From Weeksellaceae bacterium (GTDB lineage: Bacteria; Bacteroidota; Bacteroidia; Flavobacteriales; Weeksellaceae): a stretch of DNA of 16,488 nucleotides. Position 1 is the first letter of the stretch. Each line of letters opens with the position of its first letter. The stretch lies in NCBI GenBank assembly GCA_022701475.1, contig JAKOOI010000322.1, positions 1-16,488 on the forward strand. The letters are read 5' to 3'. The notes beneath the pieces were generated by a model. That model searched no databases, was not told where the DNA came from, and was given only the letters and a program-made list of their open reading frames with translations. Below, piece after piece: positions 6,653 through 13,775 of the stretch. A program made the position numbers and the translations under genes.

Positions 6653-7465
6653 TTACTGCTCCCCGTATTCGTTTCTGTAATTTAATTCGATAGGGTTATT
6701 ATATTGACGGATCATTTTTTGGGTTTTCCTCGTCAGTTCATTGAGATCCATTGCCTTTTTTCCACCATGTCCGTCACTGGTATAGACAGGCAGCATATTC
6801 CTTAATTTAAGGTCAGCGTACGGATCGCTGTAATATTGCATCATCAGTTTTTTAAAATCAGAGAAATTCATCTCCAGTCCTTTTTTCCGCATAAATAAGT
6901 TTCCTGAAGTATTTTTGGCGGCGATCAGCATGAACTCATAATCCCGGCCGGCATCGGTTGCCTTTACAATGAGTCCGGGAAGTCCATGGAAAATATAAGG
7001 CCCGTCTGAAACAGGAATTTCTTCAGTAAACCACACCGTCCATTTCCTGCCGCCGTAATCCGTTACCGCTTTTTGCGCATCAAAGCCGCCTATCTTCTTC
7101 TTTTCGGGCATTACCTGCCAATTTAGTGCCTCTTCTACTTTTACGTCGTAAAGATCATTGAACCTCGTCCTGAAGTTTCTTGTTACCTTTGCGCTGATCA
7201 CATCCTTTGTCACATAGACCTGCCTTTCGATATGCTGATCGGCACCTGTTCCGAATCCAGATGCTGAGATAAGAGAATCAGATTTCCTGTCCTGTTCAGT
7301 TCTGAACACAGATACATTGCCGCTGATATCCAAAACCATCCTTTTCAAGATCATACTGTCTTTATGAATATCGGGACGATATTTCATTTCATAGATAAAT
7401 GCCTGTTTCTGAGCTGAAAAAGAACTTGCAAAACAGATAAAGAAAATGAAAGTCAATATTTTCAT
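6653..7465 (-). CDS. GLPGLI family secreted protein
   Basis: The mature protein carries the family's name motif GLPGLI at residues 161-166, in the typical setting KWTVWF-EE-PVSDGPYIFHGLPGLI-K. GLPGLI proteins are a paralogous, Bacteroidetes-restricted family of unknown function with a signal peptide. I choose the ATG at 7465 (270 aa): it gives a good signal peptide, MKILTFIFFICFASSFSA, with cleavage before Q. The frame does extend six codons further, but the ATG at 7483 would lie inside the terminator hairpin at 7475-7494. The gene follows the double-glycine peptide gene on the same strand, separated by that hairpin; the U-tract ends 3 bases before the start codon. It converges with tRNA-Phe copy 2. 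Envelope location (periplasm or outer membrane) is inferred from the signal peptide only. Confidence 0.88.
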   Translation of the reverse strand: MKILTFIFFICFASSFSAQKQAFIYEMKYRPDIHKDSMILKRMVLDISGNVSVFRTEQDRKSDSLISASGFGTGADQHIERQVYVTKDVISAKVTRNFRTRFNDLYDVKVEEALNWQVMPEKKKIGGFDAQKAVTDYGGRKWTVWFTEEIPVSDGPYIFHGLPGLIVKATDAGRDYEFMLIAAKNTSGNLFMRKKGLEMNFSDFKKLMMQYYSDPYADLKLRNMLPVYTSDGHGGKKAMDLNELTRKTQKMIRQYNNPIELNYRNEYGEQ

Positions 7466-7468
7466 AAT

Positions 7469-7494
7469 AAAAAAGAGACACATTTAAGTGTCTC
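7469..7494 (-). terminator. Intrinsic terminator / attenuator between peptide and GLPGLI genes
   Basis: Read on the minus strand, GAGACAC-TTAAAT-GTGTCTC is followed by six T residues, then ATT and the ATG of the GLPGLI gene. The stem (7475-7481 with 7488-7494) is perfect over 7 bp and begins 23 bases after the peptide stop. It should end most transcripts after the peptide and let a fraction through. Confidence 0.8.
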
Positions 7495-7517
7495 GTTGTA
7501 AATTTCTTAATAATTGA

Positions 7518-7721
7518 TTAAATGGTCACGCATCGTAAACACTGACTGTCATTGGATCCGGTATCACTCCACAATCGGCATACAAGATCGTATCCTGCCG
7601 GACAATCGCTGTCAGAACTGCACATATCGTTGCAACCTGTACCTCCACCTGTTCCAGGATATTTTTTTCCTCCGTCAATTTTTCTCAGTTCATTTCTTTT
7701 TAATTTCTTAAGATTTTTCAT
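7518..7721 (-). CDS. Double-glycine leader peptide, six-cysteine core (67 aa)
   Basis: An 18-residue leader, MKNLKKLKRNELRKIDGG, is followed by a 49-residue core rich in Gly, Asp, Ser and Cys. The six cysteines are at 30, 34, 40, 48, 61 and 64 (pattern C-x3-C-x5-C-x7-C-x12-C-x2-C), an even number that suits three disulfides in an extracytoplasmic product. The leader is nearly the same as in the peptide at 658-810, while the core is unrelated, as in families of exported bacteriocin-like precursors cut after GG. No C39 exporter, lanthipeptide synthase or radical SAM enzyme is in the window. Downstream on the same strand, past a terminator, is the GLPGLI gene; divergent across 179 bases is a secreted thioredoxin-like protein. 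A shared element (7775-7789) links its control to the other peptide. Function is unknown. Confidence 0.85.
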   Translation of the reverse strand: MKNLKKLKRNELRKIDGGKKYPGTGGGTGCNDMCSSDSDCPAGYDLVCRLWSDTGSNDSQCLRCVTI

Positions 7722-7774
7722 GATATTTTTTATTATTCTATAAAAGTAAGAAAATAAGCGATGTAAAATTTAAA

Positions 7775-7789
7775 TTAACCTTTTTTAAC
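7775..7789 (-). promoter_or_regulatory. Putative operator GTTAA-N4-GGTTAA upstream of six-cysteine peptide
   Basis: On the minus strand GTTAA (7789-7785) and GTTAA (7779-7775) stand 10 bases apart in direct orientation. TACTTTTA (7748-7741), a near -7 box, lies 26 bases further and the start codon 19 bases beyond it. This copies the layout at 582-596/624-631. It also lies in the divergent region of the thioredoxin-like gene and could affect that too. Confidence 0.4.
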
Positions 7790-7853
7790 ATATTACTTCA
7801 TTATAATTACCCGCTGTTAAAATACCGCTTACTCATGTAATAAATCAGAGAAG

Positions 7854-7900
7854 TTTATCTGAAAAATAAGTATCTTCGCCTTTTAATTTTATCTGAAAAA
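7854..7900. repeat. 13-bp direct repeat flanking the thioredoxin-like gene leader
   Basis: TTTATCTGAAAAA occurs at 7854-7866 and again at 7888-7900, 34 bases apart. The second copy ends directly at the ATG of the gene at 7901, so it forms the ribosome-binding region. Between them lies TATCTTCG (7871-7878), a possible weak -7 box. Confidence 0.7.
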
Positions 7901-9079
7901 ATGAAGAAGTTTATTTCCGGCTTGTTTTTATTTTCTGCGGTGGCTGCATTTTCACAGGAAGCCATCCAGTTTCAGGACCTGCCTTTTAAGGACCTTATTG
8001 CCAAAGCAAAAAAGGAAAAGAAAATTGTTTTCATCGATGCCTATGCCTCATGGTGCGGCCCATGCAAAATGATGGAAAGGAATGTCTTTACCCAGAAATC
8101 CGTGGGAGATTATTACAACTCGAATTTCATCAACGCCCATTTCGATATGGAAAAAGGGGAAGGAAGGGAGATTGCCTCCAGATATGGCGTCCGCTCCTAT
8201 CCTACTTACCTGTTCCTGAACGGAGACGGCGAACTGGTATCCCAGAACTATGGGTATATGGAAGCCGGAATGTTTCTCACCATGGCCCAGGATGTTAATT
8301 CACCAAACAACAAGAAAGGTTCGCTGAAAGACCGTTTTGCCGCCGGAGAAAAAGATCCGGAATTTCTGATCAACATTATGAAGCTGAACTCTTCCTCTGA
8401 CTTCAGCTTTGCCAAAGCAGCTTCCGAACGGTATTTTGAAAACAGGAAGAAAACGGAAGAACTTACCAAAGAAGATGTGGGCCTGCTGTTGTTTTTCCTG
8501 AAATCCACGGAAGATAAAAACTACAAAACTTTTACGGACAGAAAAGCGGAGATCATTAAATTCCTGCCGGAAGAAACCTATAAGGAATTTGACAACCAGA
8601 TCAGGCTGGGAAGCATTGTGGAACAGTCCATCGATCATAAAAATAAAAGAATCAATGATGCCTACTTCATGAAAACCGCCGAGCCTCTGGTCGGGAAGCA
8701 TGATGCGGAAATAAAACTGAACCAGACCAAGCTGAGCTATTATGAGCAGAACGCCAATTTTCCGGAATATGAAAAAGCTGCACTGGAATATTACAGGAAT
8801 ACCGAAGCCTTCGAGCCAAACGAGCTTCTGAAAGCCGCCTGGATTTTTTCTGAACAGGTAAAGACCCCTTCTTCCCTGAAGAAAGCGGCCGAGTGGGCAG
8901 AGAAATCCGTAATGCGGGGGGAAACTTCAGAAAATACGTATATCCTTGCCCGCCTGTATTATCTGACGGGTAAAAAAGATACGGCAAAAACCTATGCCGA
9001 AATGTCAAAAAATATTGCTGTCCAGACCCAGAAGGATTCTGCGCTGGCAGATAAGCTTTTACAAGAAATACAAAAATAA
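7901..9079 (+). CDS. Secreted thioredoxin-fold protein with helical C-terminal extension
   Basis: The 392-residue protein starts with a signal peptide (MKKFISGLFLFSAVAAFSQ, cut near 18/19). Residues about 25-130 form a thioredoxin fold with the redox motif WCGPC at 51-55 and the cis-proline P101 in SYPT. The remaining 260 residues are charged, mostly helical in appearance and without motifs I recognise; the stretch about 285-390 (YEKAALEYYRNTEAF ... AARLYYLTGKKDTA-like) resembles TPR-type helix pairs. Such proteins act in the periplasm, reducing or oxidising cysteines of secreted proteins; the direction cannot be read from the motif. It is the first of three close genes (gaps of 2 and 4 bases), with a DUF3575 barrel and a small membrane peptide. 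It diverges from the six-cysteine peptide gene, a possible but unproven partner. Confidence 0.85.
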   Translation: MKKFISGLFLFSAVAAFSQEAIQFQDLPFKDLIAKAKKEKKIVFIDAYASWCGPCKMMERNVFTQKSVGDYYNSNFINAHFDMEKGEGREIASRYGVRSYPTYLFLNGDGELVSQNYGYMEAGMFLTMAQDVNSPNNKKGSLKDRFAAGEKDPEFLINIMKLNSSSDFSFAKAASERYFENRKKTEELTKEDVGLLLFFLKSTEDKNYKTFTDRKAEIIKFLPEETYKEFDNQIRLGSIVEQSIDHKNKRINDAYFMKTAEPLVGKHDAEIKLNQTKLSYYEQNANFPEYEKAALEYYRNTEAFEPNELLKAAWIFSEQVKTPSSLKKAAEWAEKSVMRGETSENTYILARLYYLTGKKDTAKTYAEMSKNIAVQTQKDSALADKLLQEIQK

Positions 9080-9081
9080 CA

Positions 9082-9714
9082 ATGCCCGGAATTAAATATA
9101 TTACAGGAGTCCTTACGCTTTCATTATTGGGAACACTGCATGCACAGGAACAGGAAAAGAACGAGGAAAAAAGCGTCTACATTAAAGGAAATGCACTGCT
9201 GATTCCCATAGGTATCGTAAATGCCGCCCTGGAACACCAGGTCAGCAAGAAATTCACGGTACAGGGTGATGTCCTTATTTCCCCATGGAAATCTTTTGCC
9301 GGCCATGAACTTCAGTATTATTCGGTTTCCCTTGAAGGACGGTATTACTTTAACGAAGCTTTCCGGCACTGGTATATCGGAGCCAACATTGCAGGCTCGC
9401 GTTTCAATGTACAGAAATGGAATTACTGGAACGATAACATAGGTACGGATGAGGAAACCGGAATTACACGTAAAAATTCCGATCTGTATCAGAAAGGATA
9501 CTCCGTTATCTTCGGTGTTACCGGAGGCTATCAGTTCAATATTTCGGATCGCTGGAATATTGATATTTATGCTGCCGTTGGTACATCCCAGGATTTTTAT
9601 AAAGGATATGACCGCTCGAGAGGCGACCGTTACGACGGAGCGGCCGGCTATAACAAAAGCGGTGAAATCCTTCCTTACAGAGGCGGCGTCATGATTTCCT
9701 ATAAATTAAAATAA
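9082..9714 (+). CDS. DUF3575-type outer-membrane beta-barrel protein
   Basis: The 210-residue protein has a signal peptide ending THLHA-like (GTLHA, about residue 21), then alternating hydrophobic and aromatic strands ending in SYKLK, as expected of a small outer-membrane barrel. The stretch KGNALLIPIGIVNAALEH (35-52) and the following strand VQGDVLISPWKSF are what I associate with the Bacteroidetes family DUF3575. Members are otherwise uncharacterised. The start lies 2 bases after the stop of the thioredoxin-like gene, so translation is probably coupled. No cysteine is seen in the mature part, so it is not an obvious redox client of its neighbour. Family assignment is by recognition and moderately sure. 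Confidence 0.75.
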   Translation: MPGIKYITGVLTLSLLGTLHAQEQEKNEEKSVYIKGNALLIPIGIVNAALEHQVSKKFTVQGDVLISPWKSFAGHELQYYSVSLEGRYYFNEAFRHWYIGANIAGSRFNVQKWNYWNDNIGTDEETGITRKNSDLYQKGYSVIFGVTGGYQFNISDRWNIDIYAAVGTSQDFYKGYDRSRGDRYDGAAGYNKSGEILPYRGGVMISYKLK

Positions 9715-9718
9715 ATCG

Positions 9719-9925
9719 ATGAAACTATTCGGAAAAAACCACCTCATTATCTCCCTGATTACCTTTGTGATTCTTTTTCTCATGAATTACATTGGCAACA
9801 GCCAGCCTGACAGAGTAGAAACGGCACTGATGATTGCCGGAGCAGGTGTTATCGGGCTTTCACTGGGACTGCTGATTATGAACCGGGGCAAGGACGACAA
9901 AAATCCGCCGCCGGATTTTGACTGA
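9719..9925 (+). CDS. Small two-helix membrane protein (68 aa)
   Basis: The protein has two hydrophobic segments, about residues 8-26 (HLIISLITFVILFLMNYIG) and 36-54 (ALMIAGAGVIGLSLGLLIM), joined by a short polar loop, and a charged tail ending in KDDKNPPPDFD. No motif assigns a function; similar small flavobacterial proteins are hypothetical. It starts 4 bases after the DUF3575 stop, so it belongs to the same transcript. The conserved spacing and sensible membrane pattern make it a likely real gene despite its size. Confidence 0.7.
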   Translation: MKLFGKNHLIISLITFVILFLMNYIGNSQPDRVETALMIAGAGVIGLSLGLLIMNRGKDDKNPPPDFD

Positions 9926-9926
9926 T

Positions 9927-9946
9927 TATTGGGAGAACCAATATTT
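9927..9946 (+). terminator. Weak hairpin after the three-gene cluster
   Basis: TATTGG (9927-9932) pairs with CCAATA (9938-9943) around a GAGAA loop, followed by TTT. The short stem and short T-run make it a marginal terminator. The rest of 9947-10098 holds nothing recognisable. Confidence 0.3.
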
Positions 9947-10098
9947 AGCCGAAATCCATTGAGCCGTATCATCACACCACACATGTAGGTTTGTGCTAAA
10001 GCATTTTACAATTGATCCTTTAAAAATGGGCAATTTAATAATTCGTTCTTCAAGTTTCAAATTCTGAGGTTAGATAGCAAAAAGCTGATTGCTACTTA

Positions 10099-11310
10099 TC
10101 AGTCTTCATACATTACATATTTGGTCCTGATTTTTTCGAAATTTTTCAGCGCCGGTTTCCAGGAAGCCCTGATGTCTGCAGCGGTCGCTCCGGCTATCAG
10201 TTGTTTTCTCAGCGCATCGGTTCCGGCGAGGGTATCGAACCAGAAATTTTTGCCGGCAGCAGGCTTCAGGAAGAAATCCAGTTGCGGGTTTTTATAGTGT
10301 TGATACGCTTTAATGAGCCATTCCGGATTCAGTTCCCTGAGATCCTGCGTATGATCTGCAAGATTTTCCCCGTAACAGGTCTTTCCGTTCAGGAAAGGGT
10401 CCTTGGCTCCGGCATTGGGCCTTGGGGTAAACTGATACGGCAGTCCTTTGATCCAGGGTGAGCCGTATACCTGAAACGGCAGGCCGGTTCCGCGCCCTAC
10501 CGAAACCTGGGTTCCTTCAAAAAAGCATAAGCTGGGATAGAGGTTGACGGATCTGTCATTCGGAAGGTTCGGCGAAGGCTTTTCCATCATCGGATACCGC
10601 TGTTTCTTGTGGTAATTTTTCATTGGGATCACCGTGTATTTCGCCTGTACGCCATTTTTCAGCCATTTTTCCCCGTTCACCATGTTTCCGTATTCACCGA
10701 TGGTGAGGCCGTATACTACAGGGACTTCATGCATCCCTACGAAACTTGCCCACTGTTTTCGGAGAACCGGCCCATCCGTATACCCGTCATGCGGATTGGG
10801 ACGGTCCAGGACCATGACTTCCACTTTGTTTTCCGCTCCTGCTTCCATCAGGTAGGTCAGCGTGGAGATAAAAGTATAAAATCTTACCCCGACATCCTGG
10901 ATATCAAATACCATGATATCGATTCCTTTCAGCTGTTCCGGTGTCGGTTTTTTATTATTTCCATACAGGGAAACAATCGGGATCCCCGTTTTCACATCGG
11001 CCCCGTTCTTTACTTTTTCACCGGCATCCGCTTCTCCCCGGAAACCGTGTTCCGGAGCGAAAATAGATTTTATCTTAATGCCGTTCTTCACCAGGAAGTC
11101 CACCAGATGGGTCCTGTCGCTCATGAGCCCGGTCTGGTTGGTGACCACGCCTATGGTTTTTCCTTTCAGCAGCGGCAGATACCGTTCGGGCTGATCGGCT
11201 CCGGTTCTGAAGCCGGAGGCCTTTTGGGACTGGGAATGATATTGATTGAATACTCCTAAAAAAATTAGGCAAATAAGAAGTAAATTTTTAATTTTGAAAT
11301 CTAAATTCAT
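10099..11310 (-). CDS. namZ: DUF1343 / NamZ-like exo-beta-N-acetylmuramidase
   Basis: NamZ enzymes (glycoside hydrolase family 171) release terminal N-acetylmuramic acid from peptidoglycan fragments, a step in cell-wall recycling or scavenging. I choose the ATG at 11310 (403 aa), which gives a signal peptide, MNLDFKIKNLLLICLIFLG, ending near Q27; the frame continues 74 codons upstream but that part is antisense to the next gene. Family hallmarks are FAPEHGFRG (84-92), FDIQDVGVRFYTFIST (135-150), LDRPNP (168-173) and HEVPVVYGLTIGE (194-206). The FAPEHG glutamate/histidine region is the presumed active site. Export implies action in the periplasm. Its start codon overlaps the start codon of the divergent ABC permease by two bases. 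No muropeptide transporter or MurQ-like gene is nearby. Confidence 0.88.
   Translation of the reverse strand: MNLDFKIKNLLLICLIFLGVFNQYHSQSQKASGFRTGADQPERYLPLLKGKTIGVVTNQTGLMSDRTHLVDFLVKNGIKIKSIFAPEHGFRGEADAGEKVKNGADVKTGIPIVSLYGNNKKPTPEQLKGIDIMVFDIQDVGVRFYTFISTLTYLMEAGAENKVEVMVLDRPNPHDGYTDGPVLRKQWASFVGMHEVPVVYGLTIGEYGNMVNGEKWLKNGVQAKYTVIPMKNYHKKQRYPMMEKPSPNLPNDRSVNLYPSLCFFEGTQVSVGRGTGLPFQVYGSPWIKGLPYQFTPRPNAGAKDPFLNGKTCYGENLADHTQDLRELNPEWLIKAYQHYKNPQLDFFLKPAAGKNFWFDTLAGTDALRKQLIAGATAADIRASWKPALKNFEKIRTKYVMYED
11289..11296 (+). promoter_or_regulatory. Possible -7 box for the ABC permease, inside namZ
   Basis: TAATTTTG matches TAnnTTTG exactly and lies 12 bases before the permease ATG, within the namZ signal-peptide codons. 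The upstream box is weak (TTA at 11265-11267, 21 bases away). A transcript from here would be nearly leaderless. The match could be chance in AT-rich DNA. Confidence 0.3.
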
Positions 11311-12544
11311 GAGTTTGAAATTTCCTTTATATTTCTCCAGAAAGATAGCGTTTTCCAAAGATAACAAAAATAACCTTTCCCGGGTGATCATCTTCATCGG
11401 ACGGCTTTCTGTAGCACTGGGGATCATCGTTTCCCTGATTACCGTTTCCACCGGATTCGGTTCCAAAAAGGCAATCAAGGAAAGACTGGCGGATTTCAGC
11501 GGGCATATTACCGTAAAATCCACCCGTTCCAATTCTTCTTATAACAGTTCCGTGCTCGATAAAGAAGGCCTGTCAATCAATAAAATAAGGGAAATACCGG
11601 ATGTGGCATCGGTTCAGCAATATGCAACCGTTACCGGAATCATGAGAAACGAGCATAACTTTGCAGGGGTCATCTTCAAAGGGGTCGGAAAGGATTTCGA
11701 CAGCCTCCGCTTTAAAAAATTCCTTGTGGAGGGCATTACCCCCAGAATTACAGAGAAAGGATACAATAACGGAGTTGCCATTTCACAAAAGGTTGCGGGC
11801 GACCTTCACCTGAAACTGAAGGACAGCATTGTCACCGTATTTTCAAAAACCGACCAGCAGCCAATTTACAGGAAGTTTGAAGTGGTGGGGATTTATAAAA
11901 CCGATATCAAGATGATCGATGACCAGTTTGTCATCGGAGACATCAACCATGTAAGGAAAATTCAGGATATCAAACCTGATGAAGCGGGCGGAATCGATAT
12001 CTTTTTTAAGGACGTAGATGACGTCGACCGTGATTTTCCTGAAGTGGAAAAACTGATCGGTTATAAAAATTATGCAGAAAAGGCCACCGATAAGTTCCCC
12101 CAGATCACCGACTGGATCAGTATTTTCGACACCAATATTGCCCTGATTATCATCATCATGCTGATCGTTGTGGTCATCAATATCATCATGGTGCTCCTGA
12201 TCCTGATCATCGAGCGTACCAATTCCATCGGGCTGCTGAAGACACTGGGAGCCACCAACGGACAGATCCGGGCAACTTTCATCAACTATACCCTGATTAT
12301 CATGGTTCCGGGACTACTGTACGGAAATGCCATCGGCCTTGGCCTCATCCTGCTCCAGAAGTTCTTCGGGATCATCAAGCTGAATCCTGAAAACTATTAT
12401 GTCAGCACGGTTCCGGTAGACCTCAATCCGCTGATGATCATTTCGATTTCCGCCGGAATCTTATTTGTTTCCGGACTGGCACTGATTGTTCCGAGCTATC
12501 TGATCAGTAAGATCTCCCCAGTCAAGGCGATCAAGTACAGCTGA
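11309..12544 (+). CDS. ABC transporter permease, LolC/LolE-FtsX family
   Basis: The protein (411 aa from the chosen start) has the MacB/FtsX permease layout: one membrane segment at about 24-48, a large extracytoplasmic domain (about 50-270), then three segments at about 276-300, 328-352 and 374-398. The signature after the second segment, ERTNSIGLLKTLGAT (302-316), is the cytoplasmic coupling loop of this family. LolC/LolE move lipoproteins from the inner membrane to LolA; flavobacteria have single-permease homologues, so that role is plausible, but no ATPase or LolA gene is in the window. I choose ATG 11309 because MSLKFPLYFSRKIAF is a natural N-terminus for this family and the longer frame runs antisense to namZ. 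No clear terminator follows. Confidence 0.85.
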   Translation: MSLKFPLYFSRKIAFSKDNKNNLSRVIIFIGRLSVALGIIVSLITVSTGFGSKKAIKERLADFSGHITVKSTRSNSSYNSSVLDKEGLSINKIREIPDVASVQQYATVTGIMRNEHNFAGVIFKGVGKDFDSLRFKKFLVEGITPRITEKGYNNGVAISQKVAGDLHLKLKDSIVTVFSKTDQQPIYRKFEVVGIYKTDIKMIDDQFVIGDINHVRKIQDIKPDEAGGIDIFFKDVDDVDRDFPEVEKLIGYKNYAEKATDKFPQITDWISIFDTNIALIIIIMLIVVVINIIMVLLILIIERTNSIGLLKTLGATNGQIRATFINYTLIIMVPGLLYGNAIGLGLILLQKFFGIIKLNPENYYVSTVPVDLNPLMIISISAGILFVSGLALIVPSYLISKISPVKAIKYS

Positions 12545-12825
12545 TGCCGAATTCCGGTAATCACCGGTAAACGGCAAGCTGCCATCCGGCCTGTAGAAAT
12601 TTCCGGATCAGCTCCGGATCAGGGTAATTAATCTGTTCACTTCATACCGATCCCTTCTATTATGCCAGCTGATTTGTGTCCGGATCCGATAGTCTTTACA
12701 TCTGCCGCCTCGCACGGTCTTGGCAGAAAGAAATCCGGAAGAAAAAGGATCAGGATACAGTTGCAGGCTTTGGTAATTATGGAATGATCTGCAACCGTTA
12801 CAATAAATCTGAATATTGGTTTAGC
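12545..12825. other. Intergenic region with short GC-rich repeats
   Basis: This stretch holds a 5-bp hairpin CCGGT-AATC-ACCGG (12554-12567) just after the permease stop, without a T-run, and a direct repeat TCCGGATCAG (12602-12611 and 12613-12622, 11-base period). A 60-codon GTG-started frame at 12676 was not accepted. No gene was recognised. Confidence 0.5.
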
Positions 12826-13476
12826 TCATTCTTCAAAAGAAAAAATATCCTTGCCTAAAAATTCACCTGTCTGAGCATCAAATAAGTAATTGTAAGATGC
12901 ATATTCTTTCCTTTCCGGATGTGACTTACAAATAATCTGATATATATACTTCCCTTCTTTTTCAAAGTAACCTAAGAATTCAAGTTCGTCTTCCTTTGTA
13001 ATATCAATACTGAATTCCTTCTTCATCATTTCAATCATTTCCTTAACTGTTAAAATCCCTATGCCGCGGGATATTTTGTCATGATCTTTTTCATTGACAA
13101 GGATGCCCTTTTTAGAATAATTCTTTTCAATGCCCACCGGGACGTCCTGAAAATAAGTTCCTTCATAGGCTAAGGTATGGGTATCTTCGTAATAAACAGA
13201 CCGTTTTCTGTATACACTCTTCTTCTTCTTTATTTCCTCTCTGTAATTCCCATCACCCTGCTGACCAAGTGTAATGATATTACCCTGATTTTCATAGGTA
13301 ATCTCTTTCCACCGGTAATCTTTAGATCGTGTGTCAGCAGTTTTGCTTTCTCTCAGATTTACATCTCTTTCAAATCTTTCAATATCAAATGTCTTGACTT
13401 TGTAGGACTGCCGGGTTTTCTGTCCGTTACAGGAACAAAATATCAGGGACAAAAAAAGAATGGTGATATTATTCAT
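12826..13476 (-). CDS. Putative lipoprotein of unknown function, AT-rich
   Basis: The 216-residue protein begins MNNITILFLSLIFCSCNGQ, a short signal peptide with a lipobox-like FCSC; lipidation at C16 followed by NGQK is likely. The mature part is polar and lysine-rich. GTYFQDVPVGIEKNYSKKG (about 123-141) recalls a MORN-like strand pair, and the C-terminus (YIYQIICKS ... YNYLFDAQTGEFLGK) recalls a PepSY-like beta-hairpin; neither match is strong. I do not recognise a family. By eye the gene is clearly richer in A+T than its neighbours, as is its upstream region, which fits recent acquisition or relaxed selection. It stands alone, divergent from the PLP enzyme gene. Confidence 0.65.
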   Translation of the reverse strand: MNNITILFLSLIFCSCNGQKTRQSYKVKTFDIERFERDVNLRESKTADTRSKDYRWKEITYENQGNIITLGQQGDGNYREEIKKKKSVYRKRSVYYEDTHTLAYEGTYFQDVPVGIEKNYSKKGILVNEKDHDKISRGIGILTVKEMIEMMKKEFSIDITKEDELEFLGYFEKEGKYIYQIICKSHPERKEYASYNYLFDAQTGEFLGKDIFSFEE

Positions 13477-13775
13477 TTTTTAAAAATTCATGTATTATTA
13501 TGTTCTTTTGTTAAGATATGAAAAAATCATATTGGTCCTTCATAGGTTTAACCCATTGTTCATTCATTCTGAGTTGTTCGGTTTAAATATCTAAATATAC
13601 TACATTCTGAACATTGAAGACTGAAGTATCATTCCTGAAAACTTTTAAGAGCACTGCATCTGCATCGGATCGACCCCTATTCTTTATTTCAATTTCTCTC
13701 AATTATAATTCTGATAGCTGCCTTAAGTTTTAATTATTCTGAAAGCCGTATCTTTGTACCGTCTAAACAACATTT
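13477..13775. other. Divergent intergenic region, AT-rich
   Basis: About 300 bases separate the lipoprotein gene and the PLP enzyme gene. There is an inverted repeat ATATGA-AAAAA-TCATAT at 13516-13532, 40-56 bases upstream of the lipoprotein start, and the promoter box of the PLP gene at 13749-13756. No open frame of note. Confidence 0.5.
13749..13756 (+). promoter_or_regulatory. -7 box TATCTTTG of the PLP enzyme gene
   Basis: TATCTTTG matches TAnnTTTG exactly and lies 19 bases before the ATG. TTT about 18-19 bases upstream stands in place of the TTG box. Confidence 0.55.

Noticed and set aside
7475..7494. Palindrome GAGACAC/GTGTCTC considered as an operator
   Set aside because: On the minus strand it is followed directly by six T residues, so a terminator explains it better.
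11311..11532. Upstream extension of namZ by 74 codons
   Set aside because: The extension is antisense to the N-terminus of the ABC permease and would bury the signal peptide internally.
12676..12858. GTG-started open frame of 60 codons
   Set aside because: Uncommon start, no family features, and it overlaps the 3' end of the lipoprotein gene on the other strand.
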